DNA of 64,000 nucleotides from Piscinibacter gummiphilus (GCF_002116905.1 NZ_CP015118.1:2480001-2544000); one strand, 5' to 3'. Counted from the stretch's first letter, positions 42,781 to 51,692 are shown. Program-made: numbers and translations. The notes: a model not told the origin generated them from the letters alone.

Positions 42781-42863
42781 CCAAACGGCCTCACTCGTCG
42801 TTGCAAATGCTCGCCGTAGCCCGGGCTACGGCTGCGCTTTGCGCCTAGATTGAGACCGTTTGG
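42781..42863. repeat. 83-nt near-perfect inverted repeat between pilZ and tatD
   Basis: The arms start CCAAACGG (42781) and end CCGTTTGG (42856-42863). The centre is a perfect 20-bp palindrome (42813-42832, GCCGTAGCCC and its complement), and GCAAA/TTTGC pairs lie between. Nearly every base can pair with few mismatches, so transcripts from either strand would fold into a stem of about 40 bp. There is no T-run, so it is not a standard terminator. It may be a REP/MITE-like dispersed element or a processing/stability hairpin. Copy number cannot be judged here. Confidence 0.75.
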
Positions 42864-42921
42864 ACGGCCTGCTCGACCACGCCGGGTCCGTCCGCACCTT
42901 CCACGCCCTCGCGCCATCCCC

Positions 42922-43701
42922 ATGTTCGTCGATTCCCACTGCCACCTCGCCTTTCCCGAACTGAAGGCGAAGCTGCCCGAGATCCGTGCCGCCATGGCCG
43001 AGGCCTCGGTCGACCGTGCGCTGTGCATCTGCACCACGCTCGAGGAGTTCGACGAGGTGCACGGCCTGGCGGTCGAACACGACAACTTCTGGTCCTCGGT
43101 GGGCGTGCACCCCGACAACGAGGACGTGCGCGAGCCCGACGTGGCCACGCTCGTCGAGCTGGCCGCGCGCCCGCGCGTGGTGGCCATCGGCGAGACCGGC
43201 CTCGACTACTACCGCCTGAACGGCCGCTCGGTGGCCGACATGGAATGGCAGCGCGAGCGCTTCCGCGTGCACATCCGCGCGTCGAAGCAAACGAAGCTGC
43301 CGCTCGTCATCCACACCCGCAGCAGCTCCGACGACACGGTGCGGCTGCTGAAGGAGGAGGGCGCCGAAAGCGGCGTCTTCCACTGCTTCACCGAGACCAT
43401 GGACGTGGCCCGCGCCGCGCTCGACCTCGGTTTCATGATCTCGTTCTCCGGCATCCTGACCTTCAAGAATGCCGCCGACCTGCGCGAGGTGGCCGGGTTC
43501 GTGCCGCTCGACCGCTGCCTGATCGAGACCGACAGCCCGTACCTCGCGCCGGTGCCGTACCGCGGCAAGACGAACAACCCGTCGTACGTGCCCTTCGTGG
43601 CGAAGCAGATCGCCGAGCTGAAGGGGGTGCCGGTCGAGACCATCGCCCAGGCCACCAGCGAGAACTTCGAGCGGCTGTTCCCGGTGCGCGAGCGCACCTG
43701 A
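42922..43701 (+). CDS. tatD: TatD family metal-dependent DNase
   Basis: A 259-aa TIM-barrel hydrolase. It has F-V-D-S-H-C-H-L (metal-binding HxH), G-E-T-G-L-D-Y-Y, H-T-R (His ligand), V-F-H-C-F-T-E and E-T-D-S-P-Y-L-A. Relatives are 3'-5' exonucleases and DNA-repair or quality-control nucleases. The ATG at 42922 gives the normal length; the readable frame upstream is within the hairpin element and is rejected. The following methyltransferase-like gene begins 4 nt after its stop, so cotranscription is likely. Confidence 0.93.
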   Translation: MFVDSHCHLAFPELKAKLPEIRAAMAEASVDRALCICTTLEEFDEVHGLAVEHDNFWSSVGVHPDNEDVREPDVATLVELAARPRVVAIGETGLDYYRLNGRSVADMEWQRERFRVHIRASKQTKLPLVIHTRSSSDDTVRLLKEEGAESGVFHCFTETMDVARAALDLGFMISFSGILTFKNAADLREVAGFVPLDRCLIETDSPYLAPVPYRGKTNNPSYVPFVAKQIAELKGVPVETIAQATSENFERLFPVRERT

Positions 43702-43705
43702 GCGG

Positions 43706-46078
43706 GTGTTCGACGACCTGACCCGGCTCGCCGCGGCGGTGTCGCGCCAGGAAGCCGCGGCACCGTCACCGGCGTTCGTGCTGTGGCGGACCCTCTGGAT
43801 CGCCGCGAACGGACCGCTCGGCCGCAAGAAGGCCGTTGCGCTCGACGGCCTCCCCGACCCGTACGTCTACCTGTTCGGCGTGGAATGTGCGCTGGTGTTC
43901 GTCGCGCACGAGCTGGCGGCGGTGTGTGGCGGCCGGCTGGCGGCCAGCGAGGCGGCCGGGCTGTTCGACGGGTGGCGCGTTGCGCCGTCCCCCGACACCA
44001 CCGACTCCGCCACGGCCCTGTCCCGCCACCTCGCCACGCTGACGGCCGACGAGCGCCTCGCGTTGCTCGCCGGCGATCCCTTCCGCACGCTGTACCACGC
44101 GCTGCTCCCGAAGGCGATCCGGCACACGCTGGGCGCGTACCTCAGCCCGCCGGACCTCTGCGCGCACGTGCTCGACGGCGTGTCCGCCGACCGCCTCTTC
44201 GAGTCGGCCGAGGTCCGTTTCGTCGAACCCAACTGCGGGCTCGGGGCCTTCTTCTCGGCGCTGCTGGCGCGGGGGCTGCCGCGGGCGCACCTCGGGCACA
44301 CCTTCGCCCGGCAGGTGTTCGGCGTCGAGAAGAACCTCGGCTCGTGGGCGGTCGCCCGTGCGTTGCATGCGGCCATCGTCGCGGAACTGGGCGGCGAGGC
44401 CGCCCCGCACAACGTCGTGTGGGCCGATTCGGTGTTTGTCGACGAGGCGGCCATCGCCGCCGCACTCGGCACCGAACGGCCCGCGGGCGGACGCACGCTG
44501 GTGCCGGGCCACCTCAAGCTGGCGCTGCCGGCCGACCGCGTCACGCCGGCGGCCCTGGCCCACACCGCCGAGGTGCGGGAAGCCTTCGACGGCGAGGCCT
44601 GGCAGCCGGTGGACCGCCCGCTGCGGGACTGGCTGGCGGAGCAGCCGCCGCTGACGCAGGGCGTGCTGCGGGACGCCCTGGACGGCGTGGCCCGCCTCGA
44701 ATCGATGGGGGGCTTCGAGCTCATCGTCGGCAACCCGCCCTGGGTCAACTGGGAGAACCTGGACCCGGCCTACAAGGCGCTGATCCTGCCGTCGTGGCCG
44801 CCGCTGGGCCTGTTCGCGATGGTCGGGCGCGACCGGGCCTTCGCCAAGGAAGACCTGAGCGTGCTGGCCACGTACGCCGCGTGCCTGCGCTTCGGCCGTG
44901 CCGGTACGCGCGTGGGCCTGCTGCTGCCGCAGGGGCTGTTCCAGTCGCGCAAGAACGCGAAGGGCTTCCGCCGCTTCCGGCTGGGAGACAGCGGCATCCA
45001 CCTGCGGGTCGACGGGGTGACCGACTTCTCCGCCTACGCCGCCTTCGGCGACGCGAAGAACCGCACCGCGGCGCTCTTCTGCACGCTGGGCGGCGAGCCC
45101 GCGACGTACCCCGTGCGGTACCGGCGGTTCGCTCCGGGTGGCGCCTTCGAGGTGCTGCGCGCCATGCCGTCGGCCCCGGACGACCCGACGTCCAACTGGG
45201 CGCTGTACGCCGAGGACGAGGCCGCGGCCCCCGCCGCCGTGAGCGTCCGCACCTACCGCGCCCGCACCGGCGTCTTCACCGGCGGCGCGAACGCGGTGTT
45301 CTACCTGCGCGTGCTGGACGGGGAGGGGCCGCTGCTGCGGGTCGAGAACGACACCGACCGGGCCAAGGTGAAGGTCGAGCGTGTGGAGGCGCAGCTCGAA
45401 CCCGAATGGCTGTACCCGTTCGCGAAGGGCCGGGACCTGGGCCCGTGGACCGTCGACCGCCCCCCGGGCAACGCCATCGTCGTGCCCCACACCGTCGAGA
45501 CGAAGATGCGCCCGGTGCCGCCGGAGGCGCTGGGCGGCACGGCCCCCCGCACGCTCGCCTACCTCGCCCGCCACGAGGCCCTGCTGCGCGTGCGCCCGAG
45601 CCTCACCGGCATGGACAAGGCCAGCGTCGCCGAGGGCTTCTACGCGCTGTTGCGGGTGGGCGACTACACCTTCGCGCCGTACAAGGTGGCCTGGAAGTAC
45701 ATCTCGCGCACCTTCTGCTGTGCGGTGGTCGGCCCGTCTTCCCTGGCCGGGACGCTGCGGCCCACCGTGCTGCAGGAGAAGCTGATCTCGATCGCGTTCC
45801 ACGACGAGGCCGAGGCGTTCTACGTCTGCGCCTTCCTGAGCACGACCCCCGTGCGCCGGGACGTGGAGCGTCGCATCGTCGGCACCCAGGTGTCGGTGCA
45901 TGTCATCGAGGACATCCACATCCCCCCGTACGACGCCGCCGACCCCGTCCACCGGCAGCTGGCCGCGGTGTGCCGGGAAGGGCACGCGGACGGGGGGCTG
46001 ACCCCCGCCCGGCAGGCCCGGCTGGACGCCTTGCATGGTTCGCTGGCCGGCGGGGTAGGAAGGCACCCTTGTCAGTGA
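43706..46078 (+). CDS. Solitary N6-adenine DNA methyltransferase-like protein, 790 aa
   Basis: A large protein with the class I N6-adenine methyltransferase order: G-A-Y-L-S-P-P-D-L-C (residues 143-152, cf. G-x-Y-Y-T-P), V-E-P-N-C-G-L-G-A-F-F (173-183, AdoMet motif I) and catalytic motif IV N-P-P-W (343-346). The C-terminal half (about 500-770) would be the target-recognition part (V-I-E-D-I-H-I-P near the end, as in TaqI/Eco57I-type enzymes). The N-terminal 140 residues are helical, with no PD-ExK nuclease pattern I can see. No restriction gene or specificity subunit is adjacent. It starts with GTG 4 nt after tatD. It could be an orphan methylase, a type IIG remnant or an RNA/protein methylase. 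Confidence 0.75.
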   Translation: MFDDLTRLAAAVSRQEAAAPSPAFVLWRTLWIAANGPLGRKKAVALDGLPDPYVYLFGVECALVFVAHELAAVCGGRLAASEAAGLFDGWRVAPSPDTTDSATALSRHLATLTADERLALLAGDPFRTLYHALLPKAIRHTLGAYLSPPDLCAHVLDGVSADRLFESAEVRFVEPNCGLGAFFSALLARGLPRAHLGHTFARQVFGVEKNLGSWAVARALHAAIVAELGGEAAPHNVVWADSVFVDEAAIAAALGTERPAGGRTLVPGHLKLALPADRVTPAALAHTAEVREAFDGEAWQPVDRPLRDWLAEQPPLTQGVLRDALDGVARLESMGGFELIVGNPPWVNWENLDPAYKALILPSWPPLGLFAMVGRDRAFAKEDLSVLATYAACLRFGRAGTRVGLLLPQGLFQSRKNAKGFRRFRLGDSGIHLRVDGVTDFSAYAAFGDAKNRTAALFCTLGGEPATYPVRYRRFAPGGAFEVLRAMPSAPDDPTSNWALYAEDEAAAPAAVSVRTYRARTGVFTGGANAVFYLRVLDGEGPLLRVENDTDRAKVKVERVEAQLEPEWLYPFAKGRDLGPWTVDRPPGNAIVVPHTVETKMRPVPPEALGGTAPRTLAYLARHEALLRVRPSLTGMDKASVAEGFYALLRVGDYTFAPYKVAWKYISRTFCCAVVGPSSLAGTLRPTVLQEKLISIAFHDEAEAFYVCAFLSTTPVRRDVERRIVGTQVSVHVIEDIHIPPYDAADPVHRQLAAVCREGHADGGLTPARQARLDALHGSLAGGVGRHPCQ

Positions 46079-46176
46079 ACTTCTGACAGGCCCTTTGGCG
46101 GGCGGACGACTTATCGGAAACGGCCCCGGTCCCTACAGTTCATGCATCGACTTCCCCTGTTCACCGGAGAATTCAC

Positions 46177-46389
46177 ATGCAGACCCAAGACCTCGTCGCG
46201 AACCCGTTTGCCCTGATGCTGAACCCGGCCGAAGTGATCCAGGCCATGGAACGCTCGGACCGCCTGGAACGCCTGCAGCGCCGGGTCTGCCGTCCGCTCG
46301 ACAAGCCGCTGATCGCCCACGTGCCGGCCGCCTTCGACGACTACGACCACGCGATCGACGCCGAACCCGAGACCGACCTCGGCGAGTGA
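46177..46389 (+). CDS. Small conserved hypothetical protein, 70 aa
   Basis: A 70-residue acidic-ended protein (A-N-P-F-A-L-M-L-N-P-A-E-V, then R-R-V-C-R-P-L-D-K-P-L-I). I have an impression of similar small Burkholderiales proteins with the N-P-F-A-L-M-L and C-R-P-L-D-K-P motifs, but no function is known. A good ribosome site (CCGGAGA) precedes the ATG. It stands alone between the methyltransferase gene (99-nt gap) and ccmA (77-nt gap). No signal peptide is seen; it has one helix and a D/E-rich tail. Confidence 0.75.
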   Translation: MQTQDLVANPFALMLNPAEVIQAMERSDRLERLQRRVCRPLDKPLIAHVPAAFDDYDHAIDAEPETDLGE

Positions 46390-46466
46390 TTTCCTGACGC
46401 GGGGGGAAACCCTCGCCGCGGCCTGACCCCGGCGCCTCCGCGCCGTGGGGCAGAATCCAGGCCGCC

Positions 46467-47084
46467 ATGCTGACCTTCCACGACCTCGCCTGCGCCAAGG
46501 GCGAACGCCTCCTCTTCAAGGGCGTGCACTGCACGCTCGAACGCGGCGCATGGCTCCACGTGTCGGGTGCCAACGGCATCGGCAAGACGAGCCTGCTGCG
46601 CCTGCTGTGCGGCCTGTCCCCGCCCGCCACCGGCGAGATCCGCTGGGACGGCACCCCCATCCGCACGCTCGGTGACGCCTGGCGCCGCCAGCTCCTCTAC
46701 ATCGGCCACGACAGTGGCCTGCAGGGCATGCTCAGTGCCCGCGAGAACCTGCGCCTGCTGGCGCAGCTGGCCGGTTTCCATCCCTCCGACGCGCAACTGG
46801 CCGACGCCCTCGGGCAACTGGGCCTGGCCGCCCGCGCCGAACTCCCCACCCGGTTCCTGTCCCAGGGCCAGAAGCGCCGCGTGGCGCTCGCCCGGCTGGT
46901 GTTCAGCACCGCGCCGGTCTGGGTGCTCGACGAACCCTTCGTCGCGATCGACGGCGGCGCGCTCAAGCTGCTGTCGTCGCTGATCGCCGGCCACCTGGAC
47001 CGCGGCGGCCTGGCCGTCCTGACGAGCCACCAGCCCGTGGAAATCGGCGCCCACCCCGGCCGCACGCTGGAGCTGACCCGGTGA
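46467..47084 (+). CDS. ccmA: Haem exporter ATP-binding protein CcmA
   Basis: A 205-aa ABC ATPase of system I cytochrome c maturation. It has Walker A G-A-N-G-I-G-K-T-S, signature F-L-S-Q-G-Q-K-R-R and Walker B V-W-V-L-D-E-P-F. With CcmB and CcmC it releases haem-loaded CcmE. It is the first gene of a nine-gene operon, overlapping ccmB by 4 nt. Confidence 0.95.
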   Translation: MLTFHDLACAKGERLLFKGVHCTLERGAWLHVSGANGIGKTSLLRLLCGLSPPATGEIRWDGTPIRTLGDAWRRQLLYIGHDSGLQGMLSARENLRLLAQLAGFHPSDAQLADALGQLGLAARAELPTRFLSQGQKRRVALARLVFSTAPVWVLDEPFVAIDGGALKLLSSLIAGHLDRGGLAVLTSHQPVEIGAHPGRTLELTR

Positions 47085-47758
47085 GCGGCGACCTGGGGGT
47101 GTTCTTCGCCGTGCTGCGGCGCGACCTGCAGATCGCGATGCGGCAGAAGAGCGACGTGCTGATGTCGCTCGTGTTCTTCGTGATGGTGGCCAGCCTGTTC
47201 CCGCTGGCCATCGGTCCCGAGACCGCGTTGCTGCGGCGCATCGCGCCCGGCGTGCTGTGGGTGGGGGCGCTGCTGGCGGCCGTGCTGTCGCTGCAGCGCA
47301 TGTTCGCGAGCGACCACGCCGACGGCAGCCTGGAGCAGATGGTGCTGTCGCCCACGCCGCTCGTGGTGACGGCGCTGGCCAAGACGCTGGCGCACTGGCT
47401 GCTGGCCGGGTTGCCGCTGGTGCTGGTGGCCCCCGTGCTCGGGCTGCAGTTCGACCTCGACGGCCGGGCCCTGGGCCTGCTGACCCTGTCCCTGCTGCTG
47501 GGCACGCCGGTGCTGAGCCTGGTCGGGTCGGTGGGGGCGGCGCTGACGCTGGGCGTGCGCGGCGGCGGGGTGCTGCTCGCGCTGCTGATCCTGCCGCTGT
47601 ACGTGCCGGTGCTGATCTTCGGCGCCGGGGCGGTGGAGGCGGATGCGGCCGGGATCGACCCGTCCGGCCACCTGATGCTGCTGGGGGCGATGTTCGCCCT
47701 GGGCGGGTTCTTCGCCCCCTGGGCCACCACGGCTGCGCTGCGGATCTCGTTGGAATAG
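47081..47758 (+). CDS. ccmB: Haem exporter permease CcmB
   Basis: A 225-aa inner-membrane protein with six hydrophobic segments. It carries the family's L-R-R-D-L-Q-I-A-M-R-Q-K-S-D start and F-A-S-D-H-A-D-G-S-L-E-Q-M-V-L-S motif. It starts with GTG overlapping the ccmA stop (GTGA) and partners CcmA in the ATP-driven release of holo-CcmE. The 126-nt gap that follows, before ccmC, is the largest in the operon and could carry an internal promoter. Confidence 0.94.
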   Translation: MSGDLGVFFAVLRRDLQIAMRQKSDVLMSLVFFVMVASLFPLAIGPETALLRRIAPGVLWVGALLAAVLSLQRMFASDHADGSLEQMVLSPTPLVVTALAKTLAHWLLAGLPLVLVAPVLGLQFDLDGRALGLLTLSLLLGTPVLSLVGSVGAALTLGVRGGGVLLALLILPLYVPVLIFGAGAVEADAAGIDPSGHLMLLGAMFALGGFFAPWATTAALRISLE

Positions 47759-47884
47759 ACGATCACGCTTGCGCGGGAGCAACTGTTATAAGTTGAAACC
47801 CCGACGAATCGGCCTCTCGGGGCGCGCGCTCCCACAGTACATTCCGAGGCTGATTTTTCCGAACGACCGTTCTCAGGCAGCCGA

Positions 47885-48637
47885 ATGTCTTCCGCCACCA
47901 AGATCAACTGGTTCCGGTTCGCGTCACCTCCGGCCTTCTACCCGCTGGCCGGCCGGTTGTGGACCCTGTTCACCGTGCTGGCCGTCGGCTTCGCCGCGGT
48001 GGGGCTGTGGATCTCCTTCTTCGTCGCGCCCACCGACGCCCAGCAGGGCGAGGGCTACCGCATCATCTTCATCCACGTGCCCGCGGCCTGGATGGCGATG
48101 CTCCTCTACGTCGTGATGGCGTTCTGGTCCGCGGTGGGGCTCGTCTTCAACCTGCGGCTGGCGAGCATGATGGCCTCGGCCATCGCGCCCACCGGCGCGT
48201 TGTTCGCGCTGCTGTCGCTCTGGACCGGCGCCCTCTGGGGCAAGCCGATGTGGGGCGCCTGGTGGGTGTGGGACGCGCGGCTCACGTCCACGCTGATCCT
48301 GTTCTTCCTGTACCTGGGCTTCCTCGCGCTGCAGGCGGCCATCGACGACCCGCGCCGGGCCGACCGGGCCGGGGCCGTGATCGCGCTGGTGGGCGTCGTG
48401 AACGTGCCCATCATCTATTTTTCGGTGAAATGGTGGAACACATTGCACCAGGGCGCCTCTGTATCAGTGACACGATCTCCGTCAATGGCCAGCCTGATGC
48501 TCTGGGGCATGCTGCTGATGGTGATGGCGTGCTGGATGTACGCGGCGGCCGCCGCCATGTCGAGGGTGAGAAGCATCATCCTCGAACGGGAACGACACGC
48601 GGATTGGGTGAAAGATGCAGTGGCACAGTCTCGGTGA
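47885..48637 (+). CDS. ccmC: Haem-delivery protein CcmC
   Basis: A 250-aa six-helix inner-membrane protein that presents haem to CcmE. The tryptophan-rich WWD motif (W-G-K-P-M-W-G-A-W-W-V-W-D-A-R) and the flanking haem-ligand His residues (F-I-H-V-P-A-A-W near residue 60, W-N-T-L-H-Q-G near 182) are present. It overlaps ccmD by 23 nt. Confidence 0.95.
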   Translation: MSSATKINWFRFASPPAFYPLAGRLWTLFTVLAVGFAAVGLWISFFVAPTDAQQGEGYRIIFIHVPAAWMAMLLYVVMAFWSAVGLVFNLRLASMMASAIAPTGALFALLSLWTGALWGKPMWGAWWVWDARLTSTLILFFLYLGFLALQAAIDDPRRADRAGAVIALVGVVNVPIIYFSVKWWNTLHQGASVSVTRSPSMASLMLWGMLLMVMACWMYAAAAAMSRVRSIILERERHADWVKDAVAQSR

Positions 48638-48785
48638 GTTTTTCGCGATGGGCGGGTACGCCGTCTACGTGTGGGGCAGCTTCGGCGCGGCCGTGGCCGC
48701 GCTCGTGGCGGAGGCCGTGCTGCTGCGCGCGCGCCGCCGCAAGGCGCTGCGCGTTGCCGCCATGCCACAGGACCTGATGCCATGA
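48615..48785 (+). CDS. ccmD: Haem exporter protein CcmD (56 aa)
   Basis: A tiny protein encoded between ccmC and ccmE. It starts M-Q-W-H-S-L-G-E-F-F-A-M-G-G-Y-A, the typical CcmD opening. One membrane helix follows (residues 14-36: V-Y-V-W-G-S-F-G-A-A-V-A-A-L-V-A-E-A-V) and then R-A-R-R-R-K, which fixes the C-terminus in the cytoplasm. It helps release holo-CcmE from CcmC. The start lies inside ccmC and the stop overlaps the ccmE start, so translation is coupled on both sides. Confidence 0.93.
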   Translation: MQWHSLGEFFAMGGYAVYVWGSFGAAVAALVAEAVLLRARRRKALRVAAMPQDLMP

Positions 48786-49222
48786 CGCCGCGCCAGAAAC
48801 GCCTCGCGTTCATCGTGGGCGGGGTCGCGAGCCTCGGCATCGCCACCGCGCTCGTGCTCAACGCGTTCCAGAGCAACCTCGTCTTCTTCTTCACGCCGTC
48901 GCAGATCGCCGCGGGCGAGGCGCCAAAGGACCGCACCTTCCGCATCGGCGGCATGGTCAAGGCCGGCAGCGTGCAGCGCAAGGACCTGACGGTGAACTTC
49001 GTCGTCACCGACACCGTGCAGGAGACGCCGGTCACGTACACCGGCATCCTGCCCGACCTGTTCCGCGAGGCGAAGGGTGTGGTGGCGCAGGGCCGGCTGA
49101 ACGCCGAAGGCCTGTTCGTGGCCAACGAGGTGCTCGCCAAGCACGACGAGAACTACATGCCGCCGGAAGCGCAGCATGCCGTGGACCAGGCCCAGAAGGC
49201 CGCGAAGACGCTGAAGCCATGA
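48782..49222 (+). CDS. ccmE: Haem chaperone CcmE
   Basis: A 146-aa periplasmic haem chaperone with an N-terminal membrane anchor (residues 8-27) and an OB-fold. The covalent haem-binding His121 is in K-H-D-E-N-Y, with Tyr125. The tail after residue 130 is short and Ala/Lys-rich. It overlaps ccmD by 4 nt and ccmF by 4 nt. Confidence 0.95.
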   Translation: MTPRQKRLAFIVGGVASLGIATALVLNAFQSNLVFFFTPSQIAAGEAPKDRTFRIGGMVKAGSVQRKDLTVNFVVTDTVQETPVTYTGILPDLFREAKGVVAQGRLNAEGLFVANEVLAKHDENYMPPEAQHAVDQAQKAAKTLKP

Positions 49223-51171
49223 TTCCAGAACTCGGTCACTTCGCGCTGATCCTGGCGCTGCTGGTCTCCATCGTGCAGGGCACCTTCCCGCTCGTGGGCG
49301 CGCACCGCCAGCGGGCCGACTGGGTCGCGCTCGCGCGTCCGGCGGCGCAGCTGGTGTTCGTCCTCGCCGCGGTGTCATTCGGCTGCCTCGCGTGGTCATT
49401 CATGGCGAACGACTACTCGGTGCTGTACGTGGCCCAGCACTCGAACTCGAAGCTGCCCGACATCTACCGCTTCGCCGCGGTGTGGGGCGGCCACGAGGGT
49501 TCGCTGCTGCTGTGGGTGCTGATGAGCTCCATCTGGGGCCTGGGCGTGGCCACGTTCTCGCGCCAGCTGCCCGACGACATGGTGGCGCGGGTGCTCGGCG
49601 TGCTGGGCCTGCTGGCCGTCGGCTTCCTGCTGTTCATCCTGGCCACGTCCAACCCGTTCACGCGCCTGGTGCCGGCCGCCGCCGACGGCCGCGACCTGAA
49701 CCCGCTGCTGCAGGACCCGGGCCTCGTGTTCCACCCGCCCATGCTCTACATGGGCTACGTGGGCTTCTCGGTGGCCTTCGCGTTCGCCATCTCGGCGCTG
49801 CTGTCGGGCCGGCTCGACGCGGCGTGGGCGCGCTGGTCGCGCCCCTGGACCACGGCCGCGTGGATCTTCCTCACCTTCGGCATCGCGCTCGGCTCGTGGT
49901 GGGCGTACTACGAGCTGGGCTGGGGCGGCTGGTGGTTCTGGGATCCGGTCGAGAACGCGTCGTTCATGCCGTGGCTCGTGGGCACCGCGCTGATCCACTC
50001 GCTGGCCGTGACCGAGAAGCGCGGCACGTTCAAGAACTGGACCATCATCCTCGCGATCAGCGCGTTCTCGCTGTCGCTGCTGGGCACGTTCCTCGTGCGC
50101 TCGGGCGTGCTGACGTCGGTGCACGCGTTCGCCACCGACCCCACGCGCGGCGTGTTCATCCTGATCTTCCTGTGCATCGTGGTGGGCGGCTCGCTCGGCC
50201 TGTTCGCATGGCGGGCGGGGGCGGTCACCACCGGCGGCCACTTCGCCGTCGTCTCGCGCGAGGCGCTGCTGCTGCTCAACAACGTGCTGCTGATGGCCGC
50301 GGCCGCCAGCGTGCTGCTGGGCACGCTGTACCCGCTGATCGTCGATGCGCTGAACCTCGGCAAGATCTCCGTGGGCCCGCCGTACTTCAACAGCGTGTTC
50401 GGGCCGCTGATGATCCCGCTGCTGATGCTGATGCCGCTCGGGCCGCTCGCGCGCTGGAAGGCGGCCGACTGGCGCGAGGTGATGGCCAAGGTGTCGCCGG
50501 CGTTCGTGCTGGCGCTGGTGGCCGGCATCGCCGTGCCGCTGCTGATGGGCGGCTGGTCGTGGCTGGCCGCGCTGGGCGCGTTCCTCGCCACCTGGATCGT
50601 CGTCAGCTCGGCGCTGCACATCGTCCACCAGACCCGCCGCGGCACCGTGAAGGCGCCCATCTCGTTCTGGGGCATGCACCTCGCGCACTGCGGCATCGCG
50701 GTGTTCGTCGTGGGCGCCACGCTCGTGTCCAGCTACCAGACCGAGCGCGACGTGCGCATGGCGCCGGGCGACACCGTCTCGGTCGGCAGCTACACCTTCC
50801 GCCTCGTGGGCGTGAGCGAGGTGCAGGGCCCCAACTACGTGGCGCAGCGTGGCGATGTCGAACTCTCGCGCGACGGCCAGGTGCTGCGTTCGCTGCACCC
50901 CGAGAAGCGCAAGTACTTCTCGTCGTCGATGCCCATGACCGAGGCCGCGATCGACGCCGGCCTCACCGGCGACCGCTACGTCGCCCTCGGCGAGGCGCTC
51001 GACGGCGGCGCGGCGTGGAGCCTGCGCGTCTACAGCAAACCGTTCGTCGACTGGATCTGGGGCGGCTGCCTGCTGATGGGCCTGGGTGGCGTGCTGGCCG
51101 CGGCCGACCGCCGCTACCGCCTCGGCAAGGCCCGTGCGGCCGCCGCGGTGGTCCAGGGAGCCCCCGCATGA
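49219..51171 (+). CDS. ccmF: Cytochrome c haem lyase subunit CcmF
   Basis: A 650-aa polytopic membrane protein with the WWD haem-handling motif (W-G-G-W-W-F-W-D-P-V-E-N-A). It also shows V-W-G-G-H-E-G-S-L-L-L-W and many hydrophobic segments, with a C-terminal periplasmic part. It attaches haem from CcmE to apocytochromes with CcmH and CcmI. Its length is normal. It overlaps ccmE and ccmG by 4 nt each. Confidence 0.96.
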   Translation: MIPELGHFALILALLVSIVQGTFPLVGAHRQRADWVALARPAAQLVFVLAAVSFGCLAWSFMANDYSVLYVAQHSNSKLPDIYRFAAVWGGHEGSLLLWVLMSSIWGLGVATFSRQLPDDMVARVLGVLGLLAVGFLLFILATSNPFTRLVPAAADGRDLNPLLQDPGLVFHPPMLYMGYVGFSVAFAFAISALLSGRLDAAWARWSRPWTTAAWIFLTFGIALGSWWAYYELGWGGWWFWDPVENASFMPWLVGTALIHSLAVTEKRGTFKNWTIILAISAFSLSLLGTFLVRSGVLTSVHAFATDPTRGVFILIFLCIVVGGSLGLFAWRAGAVTTGGHFAVVSREALLLLNNVLLMAAAASVLLGTLYPLIVDALNLGKISVGPPYFNSVFGPLMIPLLMLMPLGPLARWKAADWREVMAKVSPAFVLALVAGIAVPLLMGGWSWLAALGAFLATWIVVSSALHIVHQTRRGTVKAPISFWGMHLAHCGIAVFVVGATLVSSYQTERDVRMAPGDTVSVGSYTFRLVGVSEVQGPNYVAQRGDVELSRDGQVLRSLHPEKRKYFSSSMPMTEAAIDAGLTGDRYVALGEALDGGAAWSLRVYSKPFVDWIWGGCLLMGLGGVLAAADRRYRLGKARAAAAVVQGAPA

Positions 51172-51692
51172 AAAAGCGCTTCCTGTGGCCGCTGGGCCTC
51201 TTCATCGTGCTCGTGGGTTTCCTCGCCGTCGGGCTGAACCGTGATCCGAGCGTGGTGCCGTCGCCGCTCGTCGGCAAGCCGGCCCCTGCCTTCGAGTTGC
51301 CGCGGCTGGAGGGTGACCAGCGTTTCGCCCCGAAGGACATGCTGGGTCAGGTGTGGATGTTCAACGTGTGGGCGTCGTGGTGCGTGGCCTGCCGCGAGGA
51401 ACACCCGGTGCTGGTGGCGCTCTCGCGCGAGAAGCTGCTGCCCATCGTGGGCCTGAACTACAAGGACCAGCCGGCCGACGCCACGCTGTGGCTGCAGCGG
51501 CACGGCAACCCGTACGGCCTGTCGGCGGTGGACGCCGACGGCCGCGTGGGCATCGACTACGGCGTCTACGGCGTGCCCGAGACCTACATCGTCGACAAGG
51601 CCGGCGTGATCCGCTTCAAGCAGATCGGGCCCGTGACCCGCGAGGTGCTCGACAAGAAGATCCGCCCGCTGGTGCAGGAGCTGCAGCGATGA
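51168..51692 (+). CDS. ccmG: Thiol-disulfide oxidoreductase CcmG/DsbE
   Basis: A 174-aa membrane-anchored thioredoxin-like protein. It has an N-terminal helix (residues 5-22), W-A-S-W-C-V-A-C-R-E-E-H active site (C-x-x-C) and the cis-Pro in Y-G-V-Y-G-V-P-E-T. It reduces the CxxCH cysteines of apocytochromes before haem attachment. It overlaps ccmH by 4 nt. Confidence 0.95.
   Translation: MKKRFLWPLGLFIVLVGFLAVGLNRDPSVVPSPLVGKPAPAFELPRLEGDQRFAPKDMLGQVWMFNVWASWCVACREEHPVLVALSREKLLPIVGLNYKDQPADATLWLQRHGNPYGLSAVDADGRVGIDYGVYGVPETYIVDKAGVIRFKQIGPVTREVLDKKIRPLVQELQR

Noticed and set aside
43766..46066. A 766-codon antisense frame and a similar plus-strand alternative frame over the methyltransferase gene
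   Set aside because: Both are low-complexity Arg/Gly/Ala-rich shadows. Only the frame starting at 43706 carries ordered methyltransferase motifs.
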